Source: G963665185 sp049723905 (GTDB lineage Bacteria > Desulfobacterota > Desulfovibrionia > Desulfovibrionales > Desulfovibrionaceae). Taken from it: a stretch of DNA of 64,000 nucleotides. Both the position numbers and the translations under genes were made by a program. This document shows positions 1 to 8,601 of this stretch, one piece after another (position 1 is the first letter of the stretch; every line of letters starts with the position of its first letter). The notes under the pieces are model-generated. The model was not told the DNA's origin and did not search any database. It was given only the letters and a program-made list of their open reading frames with translations. The DNA lies in NCBI RefSeq assembly GCF_049723905.1, contig NZ_JBJKFD010000001.1, forward strand, positions 1,426,001-1,490,000. The letters are read 5' to 3'.

Positions 1-139
1 TGGCACCGCCCAGGATGGAGACGCTGATCGCTCCCAACACTATGCTGTTGGAAATACCGCCAACCTTGATATCATAGTTGCCTTTCACGGCTCCTTTGTA
101 GTCACCTTTGGTATGAATCAGATATCCGTCTTTGCCCAT
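1..139 (-). CDS. VgrG-associated protein, N-terminal fragment (cut by window edge)
   Basis: The first 46 codons of a gene that runs off the left edge. The start ATG at 139 has a GGAGGAAGC Shine-Dalgarno just upstream and follows the stop of the 204-1757 vgrG by about 65 bases. The fragment contains the stretch GNYDIKVGGISNSIVLG, which matches GDYSILIGGISNSVFVG in the 4168-4866 protein and GDYSVKVGGLSFSLTMG in the fused tail of the 1771-4128 VgrG. It is therefore the third member of one accessory family in this T6SS cluster. Function is not known to me; the context suggests a spike partner or cargo. The rest of the protein is outside the window. Confidence 0.7.
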   Translation of the reverse strand, partial: MGKDGYLIHTKGDYKGAVKGNYDIKVGGISNSIVLGAISVSILGGA

Positions 140-203
140 GTGCTTCCTCCATTATGCCTGCCGCTCAAGGACGATTGTGGGAATGAATTCTGCGAATGCC
201 ATG

Positions 204-1757
204 TCAGTCATCGATATTCCCGAGCTTGATGTAGGTGTCGGATTTTGGGGAATGGAACAAAATCTGCTCACTGCCTTTTTTGTCCTGCATGGACAGCTTG
301 TTGTTTCCGCCCGTGGTAATGGCGTTCTGCGTCTGATTGGAGGCATTCACCGGGCTGGGGCATTCCGGGTTGGCTGCCGCGCCAAGGATCATGGGCCGGT
401 CCGGATCCCCCCCGGTAAACACCAGCATAACCTCCGCCCCCTTGTGCAGCGGGAAGTGCATACCATAGCCGCCTCCGGCATAGGGCTCGGCCTTGCGCAC
501 CCAGTGCGATGCCTTGCCGCCGCCACGTCCGGCAGTATCGAACGGCAGCCGGATCTTGTAGCGCCCCCACTCGTCCAGCTGCGCATACTGCCCCGTGCCC
601 GAGGCATCCACATGGGCAGGCAACACGCCTTTGAAGAGCGGCTTTTCACTGCTGAGTTGGGGCCTGTACTGCACATCAAACGGCATGGCCTCGAAACTGT
701 TGCGGTACCCGGACCAACGTTCGGATGCAGGAAACAAAGAGGCCAGCCCGGAGCCCAGATGCGAAATCTGCGCCCCCTGATGATGCACACTCAGGGCAAG
801 ATAGTTGCCGTCCAGGTCGGGCTGAAAATGTTCCTTCAGGGAAAAGCCCTGCCCAACCATAATGCCGGAACAGGTGCTTTTTCCCGGAAACACCACTTTG
901 CGGCAGGCGTATTCTTCCGCGCGCAATGTTGCCAACCGGTCGCTCTCGGACTGATTTCTGGCCCGTTGGTTGAAAAGAAAAACCTCTCCCATGCCGAATT
1001 CGTCCACATCGGCCTTGCCGCTCAGTTCAAGCGAGGGAGTACGGTAGTTGTAGTCTTTAACCCGCAGGGACTTGGGCAGCTGGCTCAAGCGTTCGGAAAA
1101 TTCGTACACCACTTCTTCGCCTTCGGGCGCACGCTGTCCTTTGGGCTTGCGGTAGCGCAATTTTGGCCCCATGGAGAGGAAATTCTTGTCATCCGTCACA
1201 ACCAGACGTTCCCGCTCCTGGTCCTGCTCGAAGAAATAAAACAGCCCCCACTGTTCCATCCAGCGGGAGAAAAAATTCATATGGCTTTCGTCATACTGGC
1301 AGACAAACTCGTATGGCTCGTACTGCGCGGAAAGAGACAGGCGATAGTCGTCAGCGGAAAAATTGCCGTCGGCAAGAATCTGCTCGGCCAGCTGGGGCAG
1401 GCTTTTATCCAGAAAAACCTGATTGCGCCGAATGAAATGCAGCCCCCACAGGCGCGGCATAAGCTTGGCCCGGTACAGGGCAAATTCCTTGAATTCCCTA
1501 TCCTGCTCAAACTCCGTGACCATGCCGTGAAAAACACGTTTTTCGCTGTTTTCACCGTCCGGCAAGAGCTCCAGGCGAGCCGGAGAAGATACTATGGAGG
1601 GCAGGTCGGGATTCTTGTTCGTGGACACCAGGACGATGTCAAACTCATAACAGCGGGAGATCTGCTCGGTCCCAGTAAAGGCGACCACACCGAAAGTGTC
1701 ATCAGCAAGGGAATCCGATACAAACGCAAACATGGGCTCGTTGGTAAGGTATTGCAT
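204..1757 (-). CDS. vgrG: VgrG, type VI secretion spike protein (517 aa)
   Basis: VgrG trimers form the tip of the T6SS tube and resemble fused phage gp27 and gp5. The gp27-like part fills roughly residues 10-330 (RVFHGMVTEFEQ, YEFVCQYDESHMNFFSRWME). The gp5 OB-fold part follows at about 370-470, with GQYAQLDEWGRYKIRLPFD and HFPLHKGAEVMLVF. The protein ends soon after in IKLGNIDD with no extension, so it is a bare spike whose partner would be the separate gene at 139-1. The start at 1757 has GGAGAG upstream. It lies 13 bases after the stop of the preceding vgrG, so the cluster is probably one leftward operon. No other T6SS structural gene is visible here. Confidence 0.92.
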   Translation of the reverse strand: MQYLTNEPMFAFVSDSLADDTFGVVAFTGTEQISRCYEFDIVLVSTNKNPDLPSIVSSPARLELLPDGENSEKRVFHGMVTEFEQDREFKEFALYRAKLMPRLWGLHFIRRNQVFLDKSLPQLAEQILADGNFSADDYRLSLSAQYEPYEFVCQYDESHMNFFSRWMEQWGLFYFFEQDQERERLVVTDDKNFLSMGPKLRYRKPKGQRAPEGEEVVYEFSERLSQLPKSLRVKDYNYRTPSLELSGKADVDEFGMGEVFLFNQRARNQSESDRLATLRAEEYACRKVVFPGKSTCSGIMVGQGFSLKEHFQPDLDGNYLALSVHHQGAQISHLGSGLASLFPASERWSGYRNSFEAMPFDVQYRPQLSSEKPLFKGVLPAHVDASGTGQYAQLDEWGRYKIRLPFDTAGRGGGKASHWVRKAEPYAGGGYGMHFPLHKGAEVMLVFTGGDPDRPMILGAAANPECPSPVNASNQTQNAITTGGNNKLSMQDKKGSEQILFHSPKSDTYIKLGNIDD

Positions 1758-1770
1758 GCTCTCTCCAGCC

Positions 1771-4128
1771 TCAGTTTATCATGATAATGCCGCCGCTCTT
1801 CATCCTGGACCCGGCCACAACCATGTAAGATCCGGTATTCGTCACGCCAGTGCCGCCGTTCTCCATGCTGCTCCCGGCTGTTTTCAAAGCGTTACCGGCC
1901 GATTTAACGGAGTTGGCGGCACTCTTCACCTTGGTAAGGGACGTTTTGATATCATCGGTGTGCACCAATGTTTCCTGGGTACTGGCAGAAACCCTGGCCA
2001 GCCGCTGTTCCAGGTCGTTCGCCTTGGCCGAAAGTTCGTCCGCAATGGACTGCATTTTGTTTCCGGCTATTTCCGTGGCCTGGGCCTGTACTTGCTGCAA
2101 GGCAAGGCCAACGTCCTGGCTGGTTGTGGACACGTCCGTCTGTGCGGCTGCAACCTTGTTTCCCCAGCCCTGTAGAAATGTTTTCTTGAGGCCGCCCTTA
2201 AAGTCGTCCCCCTTGTACGCCTGGTTGAATATCGTCATGGACATCTTGCTCAAAATAATGCTCGAACTCACCCCCAAGGTGGTGGAATGATCCCAGCTTA
2301 AAGAAAGCGAATTGACCATGCCACCGTAGGCCTTGTTGGTCATGCCCATTGTAAGGCTGAAGCTCAGCCCGCCGACCTTGACGCTGTAATCCCCGAGGGC
2401 GGTTTCCCCTGAATTTCCGGCAGTCCCCCAGAAATACCCGTCCGGTTTGTTGCCTTTAGGCGTTATGACCCACTTCCCGGCCTTTTTCAGCGCATCGCCT
2501 ACATCCTTTGCTGCATTGTCAAGCCTTTCAATAATATCCGGAATATCCAACGACGGATCATTGGGCGTACCAAACGGATCATTGGCCGTACCGAGGCGTA
2601 CCCAGGTATTGGCGTTCGGGGTTTGCAGCAGGATGCGTTCGCCATCCTTCTTGTCCTCGAAGGTCATGTGGTTCTGTCCCGCGGTTTTTATGGTCGCCTT
2701 GGTCTGGTTGGCGGATGTGATGGGACTGGGCGTTTCCGGGTTTGCCACGGCTGCGGCAATAATTGGGTAGTCCGGGTTGCCTTCCATAAAGGAGACAAGT
2801 GTTTCCGTGCCCTTGTGCAACGGGCAGGACATGCCAAAGCCTTCGCCCTGGTAGGGCTGGGCCATGCGCAGCTGGTGCGAGGCCTTGCCGCCGGGACGGT
2901 CGCTTTCGTCGAACGGCATACGCACGGTATAGCGTCCCTGCTCGTCAAGCTCCGCATACTCTCCATTGCCGGAAGCATCGATGTGCGCCGGGGCCACCCC
3001 GCTGTAGACCGGACGCCTCGATTCGCAACGCGGCCTGTACTGCACGTCAGCCGGGATGCACTCGAACCTGTTGCGGTACTGGCTTTGCGCCTCCCCATTG
3101 GAGAGCACGTCGCGCAGGCCGGAAACCATGTACCCAGCCTGGGAACCGGAATGTTCCACCCGCACGGCCAGATACTGGCGATTGAAATCGTCCCGGTAGT
3201 GATCCTTGAGCGTGAAAAGATACCCAGTGCGCACCGAGGCAATGGAGCTTTCGGCCTGGAACCGCTGCCTGCGGGAAGCGTATTCCTCGGCCCGTATGGC
3301 TGCCAGCCGCTTGCTCTCCTTGGTATTCCTGGCACATTGCCCGTACAGGTTGACCTCGCCGCGTCCCTTGTCGCTGATGTCCGCCTCGCCCTTTATGTCG
3401 AGCGAAGGCGTCTTGTAGTTGAAATCCCTTGTCTGCAATTTTTTGGGCACAAGGGTCTGCACGCAATTGAAGGAACGGACCGTCTGGTCCATGCTCCAGG
3501 CGTCCAGGCCGGAAGGTGGGGAATACTTGAGCGTTTCACCGTGTTCCGCCGGAGCATGGGTGGATTTGGAATCTGTAATGACCAGCTTGTCGCCCTGCTG
3601 CGTCTGCTCGAAAAAGTAATACAGTCCCCAATGCTCCATCCACCTGCTGACGAAATTCAGGTGGCTTTCCCCGTACTGGCAGACATAATCGTACGGGTCG
3701 TAGGATTCGTTGAGCCGGATGTCGAAATCGTTCTTTTGCAACCCGCCGTCGCGCAAAACCGAGTCAAGGATGTCCTCCAGGCTTTTATCGAGAAAAATCT
3801 GGTCATTGCGCGTGTAGTGAAGCCACCAGAACCGGGGCATGAGCCGCGCCCGGTAAAATACGTAGTCGGAGACTTCGCGCAGCAGTTCAAACGAGGCCAG
3901 CACGCCGTGGAAAGGATAGCTTTGCTCCCCTGCCTTGATGGTCAACGTGGCGGGATTGGCAAGCACTTCCTCCATGTCGATTTCGCGGCGGGAGGATACC
4001 AGATTGATTTCAAAATCATAACACCACGACAGTCCCTCAACGCCCTTGAACGACACCACGGCGAATGAATCACCCGGCCCCCCCCTGGAAACGAAGGTGA
4101 ACTGAGGCGCTTTGTCAAAAAAAGCCAT
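1771..4128 (-). CDS. vgrG: VgrG with fused C-terminal heptad-repeat accessory domain (785 aa)
   Basis: A second T6SS spike protein. Residues 1-530 are a standard VgrG: the gp27-like part has DYVCQYGESHLNFVSRWME and the gp5-like part has GEYAELDEQGRYTVRMPFD and CPLHKGTETLVSF. From about residue 561 it carries 225 extra residues that match the stand-alone 232-aa protein at 4168-4866. These start with DGYFWGTAGNSGE and GDYSVKVGGLS, pass through a coiled-coil-like segment (about 660-730), and end in seven AG-type heptads (KSAGNAL, KTAGSSM, VVAGSRM, KSGGIIM). The start at 4128 is preferred over ATGs at 4140 and 4155 because GGAG sits six bases upstream and the product begins like its paralogues. 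The fused domain is probably cargo or a spike extension; this is inference. Confidence 0.9.
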   Translation of the reverse strand: MAFFDKAPQFTFVSRGGPGDSFAVVSFKGVEGLSWCYDFEINLVSSRREIDMEEVLANPATLTIKAGEQSYPFHGVLASFELLREVSDYVFYRARLMPRFWWLHYTRNDQIFLDKSLEDILDSVLRDGGLQKNDFDIRLNESYDPYDYVCQYGESHLNFVSRWMEHWGLYYFFEQTQQGDKLVITDSKSTHAPAEHGETLKYSPPSGLDAWSMDQTVRSFNCVQTLVPKKLQTRDFNYKTPSLDIKGEADISDKGRGEVNLYGQCARNTKESKRLAAIRAEEYASRRQRFQAESSIASVRTGYLFTLKDHYRDDFNRQYLAVRVEHSGSQAGYMVSGLRDVLSNGEAQSQYRNRFECIPADVQYRPRCESRRPVYSGVAPAHIDASGNGEYAELDEQGRYTVRMPFDESDRPGGKASHQLRMAQPYQGEGFGMSCPLHKGTETLVSFMEGNPDYPIIAAAVANPETPSPITSANQTKATIKTAGQNHMTFEDKKDGERILLQTPNANTWVRLGTANDPFGTPNDPSLDIPDIIERLDNAAKDVGDALKKAGKWVITPKGNKPDGYFWGTAGNSGETALGDYSVKVGGLSFSLTMGMTNKAYGGMVNSLSLSWDHSTTLGVSSSIILSKMSMTIFNQAYKGDDFKGGLKKTFLQGWGNKVAAAQTDVSTTSQDVGLALQQVQAQATEIAGNKMQSIADELSAKANDLEQRLARVSASTQETLVHTDDIKTSLTKVKSAANSVKSAGNALKTAGSSMENGGTGVTNTGSYMVVAGSRMKSGGIIMIN

Positions 4129-4167
4129 TACAGTCTCCATAGAGTCCCCCGCCATTACGGTGCAGGA

Positions 4168-4866
4168 TCAAATATACATGGTCTCCCCGGCATTGGATAT
4201 ATCCGCCCCCGCGCTTTTCAGGGCCGCTCCGCCGGTTTTGCTTTCCGAAGCACTGCTCAGCATGATGGCTCCGGCATTCATCATCTCCGCGCCAGCCGTT
4301 TTGATTTCATTGGCCGCGTTTTCAATTTCGCTGGCAATGGTGTCTGCGGTCACCCCATCCACCTTCACCCGGTTGGCCTCGGCTTCCAATTTCTGCACCT
4401 TGGCCTCCAGCGCGGCCAGTTTGGCCTTGGCCTTGTTGGCCAGGGCATCCACCTTGCTACCAACGGCCTTTTCCACCGTTCCCACGGCCTGGGTGTTGGC
4501 ACCGTTGGCCTGGGTGCGGTTACCGCGAATTTTGTTGTAAATACCATGTATGGCCGATCCAGCCCCAAACGTCACAGTGTTCAAACAACCCACAACCCAG
4601 CCCTCCCCATCGTACGACTTGGACCACAAGGTCGCGGAGACCGAGTTGAACGTAAAGCTGGCCTTTTTTGCCGTAAGCAACAGGGAAAGACTGAACGGCG
4701 TGGTAAGCGAAAGCTTTGCGCCCACAAAAACAGAGTTGGACATGCCAACAAAAACAGAGTTGGATATGCCGCCAATGAGAATGGAATAATCCCCAAGCAC
4801 AAACGACTCAGAATGTCCGCCGGTTCCCCACATAAACCCTTTTTTCGGATCATCACCATCAGCCAT
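4168..4866 (-). CDS. VgrG-associated heptad-repeat protein, stand-alone form (232 aa)
   Basis: Unrecognised by name. It is the free version of the domain fused to the 1771-4128 VgrG. The order is the same: FMWGTGGHSESFVLGDYSI near the N-terminus, GGISNSVFVGMSNSVFVGA (about 33-50), a lysine/alanine/glutamate-rich helical region (about 125-170), and seven C-terminal heptads such as KTAGAEM, MNAGAIM, KSAGADI and SNAGETM. There is no signal peptide. The N-terminal half is rich in short beta-type hydrophobic repeats and could continue the VgrG beta-helix. Its ATG overlaps the end of the upstream vgrG by eight bases and has GGAG upstream, so the two are translationally linked. I see no catalytic motif. 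Confidence 0.75.
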   Translation of the reverse strand: MADGDDPKKGFMWGTGGHSESFVLGDYSILIGGISNSVFVGMSNSVFVGAKLSLTTPFSLSLLLTAKKASFTFNSVSATLWSKSYDGEGWVVGCLNTVTFGAGSAIHGIYNKIRGNRTQANGANTQAVGTVEKAVGSKVDALANKAKAKLAALEAKVQKLEAEANRVKVDGVTADTIASEIENAANEIKTAGAEMMNAGAIMLSSASESKTGGAALKSAGADISNAGETMYI

Positions 4867-6517
4867 TTTTGTTCTCCATTGCCTTGGCCTGCTCCTGAGC
4901 GGCCTTCATGTGTTCGTCCAAACCGTCGAAGCCCGGTATTTCGGGCGGCTTGCCCCCGGCCGGATCACCCATTGTAAAGTATGTTCCGGCGTTTGGCGTA
5001 GTGGCAAAAATCTGCTCCTTGCCCGCCTTGTCCTCCATGCGCAACATGTTTTGCCCACCGGTGCGAAGCATGGACTGGCTGGAGTTGGCCGACGTGACCG
5101 GACTGAACTTTTCCGGGTTGGGCGCGGCAGAGGCGATTATAGGCCGGTCCGGGTCGCCTTCCACAAACGTTAGCATTATCTCCGTCCCCTTGTGCAGCGG
5201 GCAGTGCATTCCATAGTTGGTTCCCTGGTAGGGCTGCATCATCCGCATCCAGGCAGAGGCCTTACCCTCACCGCGTCCACTTTCGTCAAAGGGAAGCTTG
5301 ATCTTGTAGCGGCCCCACTCGTCGAGCTGGGCGTACTGGCCCGTTCCCGAGGCATCAATCTTGGCACTGAGAAACCCTTGGATGGCCGGTTTACGGCTGG
5401 TAAGGCGCGACCGATACTGAACGGACGAGTCCACAGCCTCGAACGAATTGCGGTAGTCCATTTCCTGCTCGCGTTTGGAAAGCACGCTGCGCAGACCGGA
5501 AATGAGATACCCCACCTGATGGCCCTCGTGCTGGGCACGGATGACCATGTAGGACGTGTTGAAGTCGTCACGGTAGTGGTCTTTGAGGGAAAAGATGTAT
5601 CCGGTACGGACATAGGGCACGGAGCCGCGCCCCAGATAACGCATCTGGCGGCAACGATGGGCCTGGGCACGGACCTCGGCCAGACGCTGGCTTTCCTTTT
5701 TGGTACGGGCATGCTGGCCGTAAAGGTAGACCTCACCCTGCCCATCGGAAACCACATCCACCTCTGCCGTAAGATCCAGCGAGGGTGTCCGGTAATTGTA
5801 GTCCTTGGACGTGAGCTTTGCAGGCACCTGGCTGACGCGCGCCTTGAAGTCCACAAGGACCTCGTCCACGGCGCTCCAAGTGAGGCCGGAGGGAGGCGCG
5901 TATTTCAGGTCCTTCCCCTGGGCCATGTTGCCGTGCACATGGCGGTTGTCCGTCACCATGAGCTTGTCAAAGCCCTGATCCTGCTCAAAGTAGTAGTACA
6001 GCCCCTGATGCTGGAGCCAGCGGGAAAAGAAATTCAGATGACTCTCCCCGTACTGGCAGACATATTCGTACGGATCGCCATAGTCCTCCACCAAGGAGAA
6101 GCCGTAATCCGCGCCGGAGAATCCCGCATCGTCCAGCAGGGCCGAAAGCAGTTCCTCAAGCGACTTGTTCAGGAAAATCTGATTGTGCCGGGTGTAATGC
6201 AGCCACCACAGCCGGGGCATGAGGCGCGCACGGTAAAAGGCGTATCCGCCCACATAGTGGCGCTGCTCAAAACGGGACACCAGACCGTGAAAAGGAACAT
6301 CGCCCCCCTGCCCGTCCCGCTTGATGGTGAAGCAGGCAGGTGAGGAAACAATCTCCTCCAAATCCAGATCACGCTGATCGGAGACGAGTTCGATTTCAAA
6401 GTCGTAACACCAGGATAATCCCTCGGAGCCCTGAAAATGGACGACGGTAAACGTGTCGTCGGGAAAGGCCGAACTGGTGAAGGTAAACTTAGGCGGACGG
6501 TCTGTGAAGGCTGCCAT
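4859..6517 (-). CDS. vgrG: VgrG, type VI secretion spike protein (552 aa)
   Basis: The promoter-proximal vgrG of the leftward cluster. The gp27-like region carries EYVCQYGESHLNFFSRWLQ. The gp5/OB region carries GQYAQLDEWGRYKIKLPFD and HCPLHKGTEIMLTFVEGDPD. The C-terminus is short (FTMGDPAGGKPPEIPG, then a charged helix ending MENKNG), with no effector domain. The start at 6517 is chosen because GGGGAG lies five bases upstream; a GTG at 6538 in frame lacks a ribosome site. It is followed with an eight-base overlap by the heptad-repeat partner. Keeping three different vgrG-partner units side by side is common where T6SS cargo diversifies. Confidence 0.92.
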   Translation of the reverse strand: MAAFTDRPPKFTFTSSAFPDDTFTVVHFQGSEGLSWCYDFEIELVSDQRDLDLEEIVSSPACFTIKRDGQGGDVPFHGLVSRFEQRHYVGGYAFYRARLMPRLWWLHYTRHNQIFLNKSLEELLSALLDDAGFSGADYGFSLVEDYGDPYEYVCQYGESHLNFFSRWLQHQGLYYYFEQDQGFDKLMVTDNRHVHGNMAQGKDLKYAPPSGLTWSAVDEVLVDFKARVSQVPAKLTSKDYNYRTPSLDLTAEVDVVSDGQGEVYLYGQHARTKKESQRLAEVRAQAHRCRQMRYLGRGSVPYVRTGYIFSLKDHYRDDFNTSYMVIRAQHEGHQVGYLISGLRSVLSKREQEMDYRNSFEAVDSSVQYRSRLTSRKPAIQGFLSAKIDASGTGQYAQLDEWGRYKIKLPFDESGRGEGKASAWMRMMQPYQGTNYGMHCPLHKGTEIMLTFVEGDPDRPIIASAAPNPEKFSPVTSANSSQSMLRTGGQNMLRMEDKAGKEQIFATTPNAGTYFTMGDPAGGKPPEIPGFDGLDEHMKAAQEQAKAMENKNG

Positions 6518-7075
6518 ACACGCTCCCCAAGGTGTCACTCGTCGCCACAGGTCGCCAGGCGACCAGCGGCATCAATTACATATTGCAACGATAGGCACAG
6601 TTTCCTTTACAAAACCAACCGTACGAAAGCATCGCGAACATATCAAAATTTGGGGGGTGTTCACAGAAGAAAACTATCCCCCACCAATTCGCGGCAGAAA
6701 AACGCCGCAAAATAAAAGAATTGGGGGGATGTCAAAGAGGCAGAAAGAATATACACGAGAAGAGTGGAACAAGTCCATGCTTTTTCAGGAGAAATAGCAA
6801 AGAGATAAGGACAGTGGCTGCAATAGCCGTACATACGCGGCGAGAACCGGGGCTGAATTCCGCAATCGTACTTCCGCCATTTTCACGACTGCTTATACAT
6901 TTCATCTTTTAGCTTGGTTATACTTCCCCCCGCGCCTGCATAAATTTCGTGGCCGGACAGGCAAAAAAAGGTGTTTCGGTACGCGGATAGTAAAGCTACT
7001 TTTCTGACAACTTTATCTGGCCTATGAATATCCCCCGCTTTCCCCGGCTGTGTAAGTTTTGTTTCCAGCCAGGCG
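6518..7075. other. Intergenic stretch, no convincing gene
   Basis: About 560 bases that are AT-richer than the flanks, between the vgrG operon start and the hairpin after the fumarase genes. Short open frames here show no family signature. Two similar G-runs lie on the plus strand at about 6645-6665 and 6718-6738 (aattTGGGGGG and gaatTGGGGGG). Between them is an imperfect palindrome at about 6677-6729, in which CCCCCACCAATTC answers GAATTGGGGG around an inner GCGGC/GCCGC stem. The vgrG promoter must lie in the right-hand part of this stretch, but I cannot place it with confidence. Confidence 0.4.
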
Positions 7076-7139
7076 AAAAGGGGCATTGAGGACCGAGGAT
7101 AGGAGTAATACCTCCATCCCGGTCCTCAATGCCCCTTTT
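7076..7139. terminator. Very long inverted repeat after fumarase operon, likely bidirectional terminator
   Basis: A perfect 20-bp inverted repeat. The left arm runs 7076-7095 (AAAAGGGGCATTGAGGACCG) and the right arm is its exact reverse complement at 7120-7139. The pairing continues inward as GGAT/ATCC and GGAG/CTCC, with one unpaired A after each block and a six-base loop, giving about 28 paired positions. Both strands end the stem in TTTT, so it can stop transcripts from either side. It lies 40 bases past the stop of the fumarase beta gene. It is much longer than a usual terminator. Confidence 0.7.
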
Positions 7140-7181
7140 CAACGCCGCTGGGGACAAAAATCGCGCAGCCGTAAACCTAAC

Positions 7182-7739
7182 CTACTCTATGCCTGCCGCT
7201 TTTCGATCCGGCACCGCATAAAGTTCTTCTCCATGACAGTCATTGATAACCAACAGGGGAAAATCCTCCACAGTCAGCTTGCGCAGGGCTTCCGGTCCAA
7301 GATCATCAAAAGCAATGACCTCGGCTTCCTTGATGCACTGGGAAAGCAACGCGCCCGCGCCACCTGTTGCACCAAAATAGGCCGCCGTGTGGTCCTTGAG
7401 CGCCTGCTTCACACCCGCATCACGCTTGCCCTTGCCGATGGTGCCTTTGAGCCCCAGGGAATGCAGACGCGGAGCAAAGGAGTCCATGCGGTAGCTGGTA
7501 GTGGGCCCGGCGGAGCCGATGGGCCGTCCGGCAGGCGCAGGGCTGGGCCCCACGTAATAGATGAGCGCCCCCTTGATGTTGAAGGGCAGCTCTTTGCCTT
7601 CGTCCAGCAGTGCGAAAAGGCGCTTATGCCCGGCATCGCGGGAAGTGTAGATGGTCCCGGACAGCTTGACCACATCCCCGGCCTGCAATTGTTCAATGTC
7701 CGCATCGGTAAGCGGTGTGGTGAGTTTGTATTCGGCCAT
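7182..7739 (-). CDS. fumB: Fumarate hydratase class I, beta subunit (185 aa)
   Basis: The C-terminal-domain subunit of the two-subunit, [4Fe-4S]-dependent fumarase (fumarate + water = malate). It corresponds to the C-terminal part of single-chain FumA and to TtdB. Visible family motifs are GDVVKLSGTIYTSRDAGHKR near residue 35, YYVGPSPAPAGRPIGSAGPT (about 78-97), TSYRMD, and GATGGAGALLS further on. The start at 7739 shares its A with the TGA stop of the alpha gene (TGATG), so translation is coupled; AGGAGG lies ten bases upstream. An upstream in-frame start would lie inside the alpha gene. It is the last gene of frdCAB-fumAB and is followed by the long hairpin at 7076-7139. Confidence 0.92.
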   Translation of the reverse strand: MAEYKLTTPLTDADIEQLQAGDVVKLSGTIYTSRDAGHKRLFALLDEGKELPFNIKGALIYYVGPSPAPAGRPIGSAGPTTSYRMDSFAPRLHSLGLKGTIGKGKRDAGVKQALKDHTAAYFGATGGAGALLSQCIKEAEVIAFDDLGPEALRKLTVEDFPLLVINDCHGEELYAVPDRKAAGIE

Positions 7740-8578
7740 CAGAGGATAACCTCCTTGTGCCGTGACGAATGGCATTGAATATTGACCGCCAGAGGCAGGC
7801 TGGCAATATGGCAGGGTTCCATGGCGATTTTGACGTCCAAACAGGTGGTCTTTCCGCCCAAGCCCATGGGGCCGATGCCCAGCTTGTTGATGTCTTCCAG
7901 CAGGGCCTTTTCCTTTTCTTCCAAACGCGGATCAGGGTTGATGTCACCGATTTCACGCATCAGGGCCTTTTTGGACAGGATGGCGGAGCGCTCGAACGTG
8001 CCGCCAATGCCTATCCCCACAATAACGGGCGGACATGGGTTGGGACCGGATTCTGCCACGCGATCAATGACAAACTTGCGCACGCCTTCCCAGCCCTGGG
8101 CCGGAGCCAGCATGGTGACGCGGGACATGTTTTCCGCGCCCCCGCCTTTGGCCATCATGCTGATTTTGAGGCTGTCGCCCTGCACGATATCCAGATGGAT
8201 GACGGCTGGCGTATTATCGCCCAGATTGGCACGGGTAAGCGGATCGCACGAGGACTTGCGCAAATAGCCTTCTTCGTAGCCCTTGCGCACACCGTCGTTG
8301 ATGGCCTGGGGCAACGTTATTCCGTCGATCTTGACCTCGTCGCCGAGTTCCACAAAAAAAACGGCCAGTCCGGTGTCCTGGCACAGAGGCAGTCCCGAGT
8401 CTGCGGCCAGCTGGCAGTTTTCCTCAAGCTGGCGGAAGATTTCCCTGGCGGCCGGGGAATCCTCCGCTGCCGCACAGTCCCTGAACCGCTGCCGTACGTC
8501 TTCGGGCAGGTAGCGGTTGGCATCCATGCACAGTTTGGCCACCGCGTCGATGACCTTCTGCGCTTCGATAAGGCGCAT
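7739..8578 (-). CDS. fumA: Fumarate hydratase class I, alpha subunit (279 aa)
   Basis: The iron-sulfur subunit of the two-part class I fumarase. The three expected cluster cysteines can be placed as C66 (PLCQDTG), C182 (NPCPPVIVGIG) and C269 (NIQCHSSRHK), by comparison with the single-chain enzyme. Other marks are KGGGAENMSR and GPMGLGGKTT. At 279 residues it is the normal length for this subunit. It follows frdB by 23 bases and overlaps the beta subunit by one base. Fumarate made or used by the Frd complex is thus converted to or from malate by a co-expressed enzyme. Class I fumarases are oxygen-sensitive, which fits an anaerobe. Confidence 0.94.
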   Translation of the reverse strand: MRLIEAQKVIDAVAKLCMDANRYLPEDVRQRFRDCAAAEDSPAAREIFRQLEENCQLAADSGLPLCQDTGLAVFFVELGDEVKIDGITLPQAINDGVRKGYEEGYLRKSSCDPLTRANLGDNTPAVIHLDIVQGDSLKISMMAKGGGAENMSRVTMLAPAQGWEGVRKFVIDRVAESGPNPCPPVIVGIGIGGTFERSAILSKKALMREIGDINPDPRLEEKEKALLEDINKLGIGPMGLGGKTTCLDVKIAMEPCHIASLPLAVNIQCHSSRHKEVIL

Positions 8579-8601
8579 GATATCTCCTTGTTATTGCTTC
8601 G

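Noticed and set aside
132..1784. Long plus-strand open frames opposite the vgrG genes (also 2623-4068 and 5192-6343)
   Set aside because: They mirror the codon pattern of real minus-strand genes with clear VgrG motifs and have no family resemblance of their own.
6582..6600. Possible sigma-54 promoter for the vgrG operon (minus strand CTGTGCCTATCGTTGCA)
   Set aside because: The TTGCA half is good and the spacing right, but the essential GG of the -24 element reads GT. With no activator gene nearby it is too weak to call.
6883..7086. 67-aa minus-strand frame between the vgrG operon and the fumarase genes
   Set aside because: No ribosome site or recognisable family; it overlaps one arm of the long hairpin.
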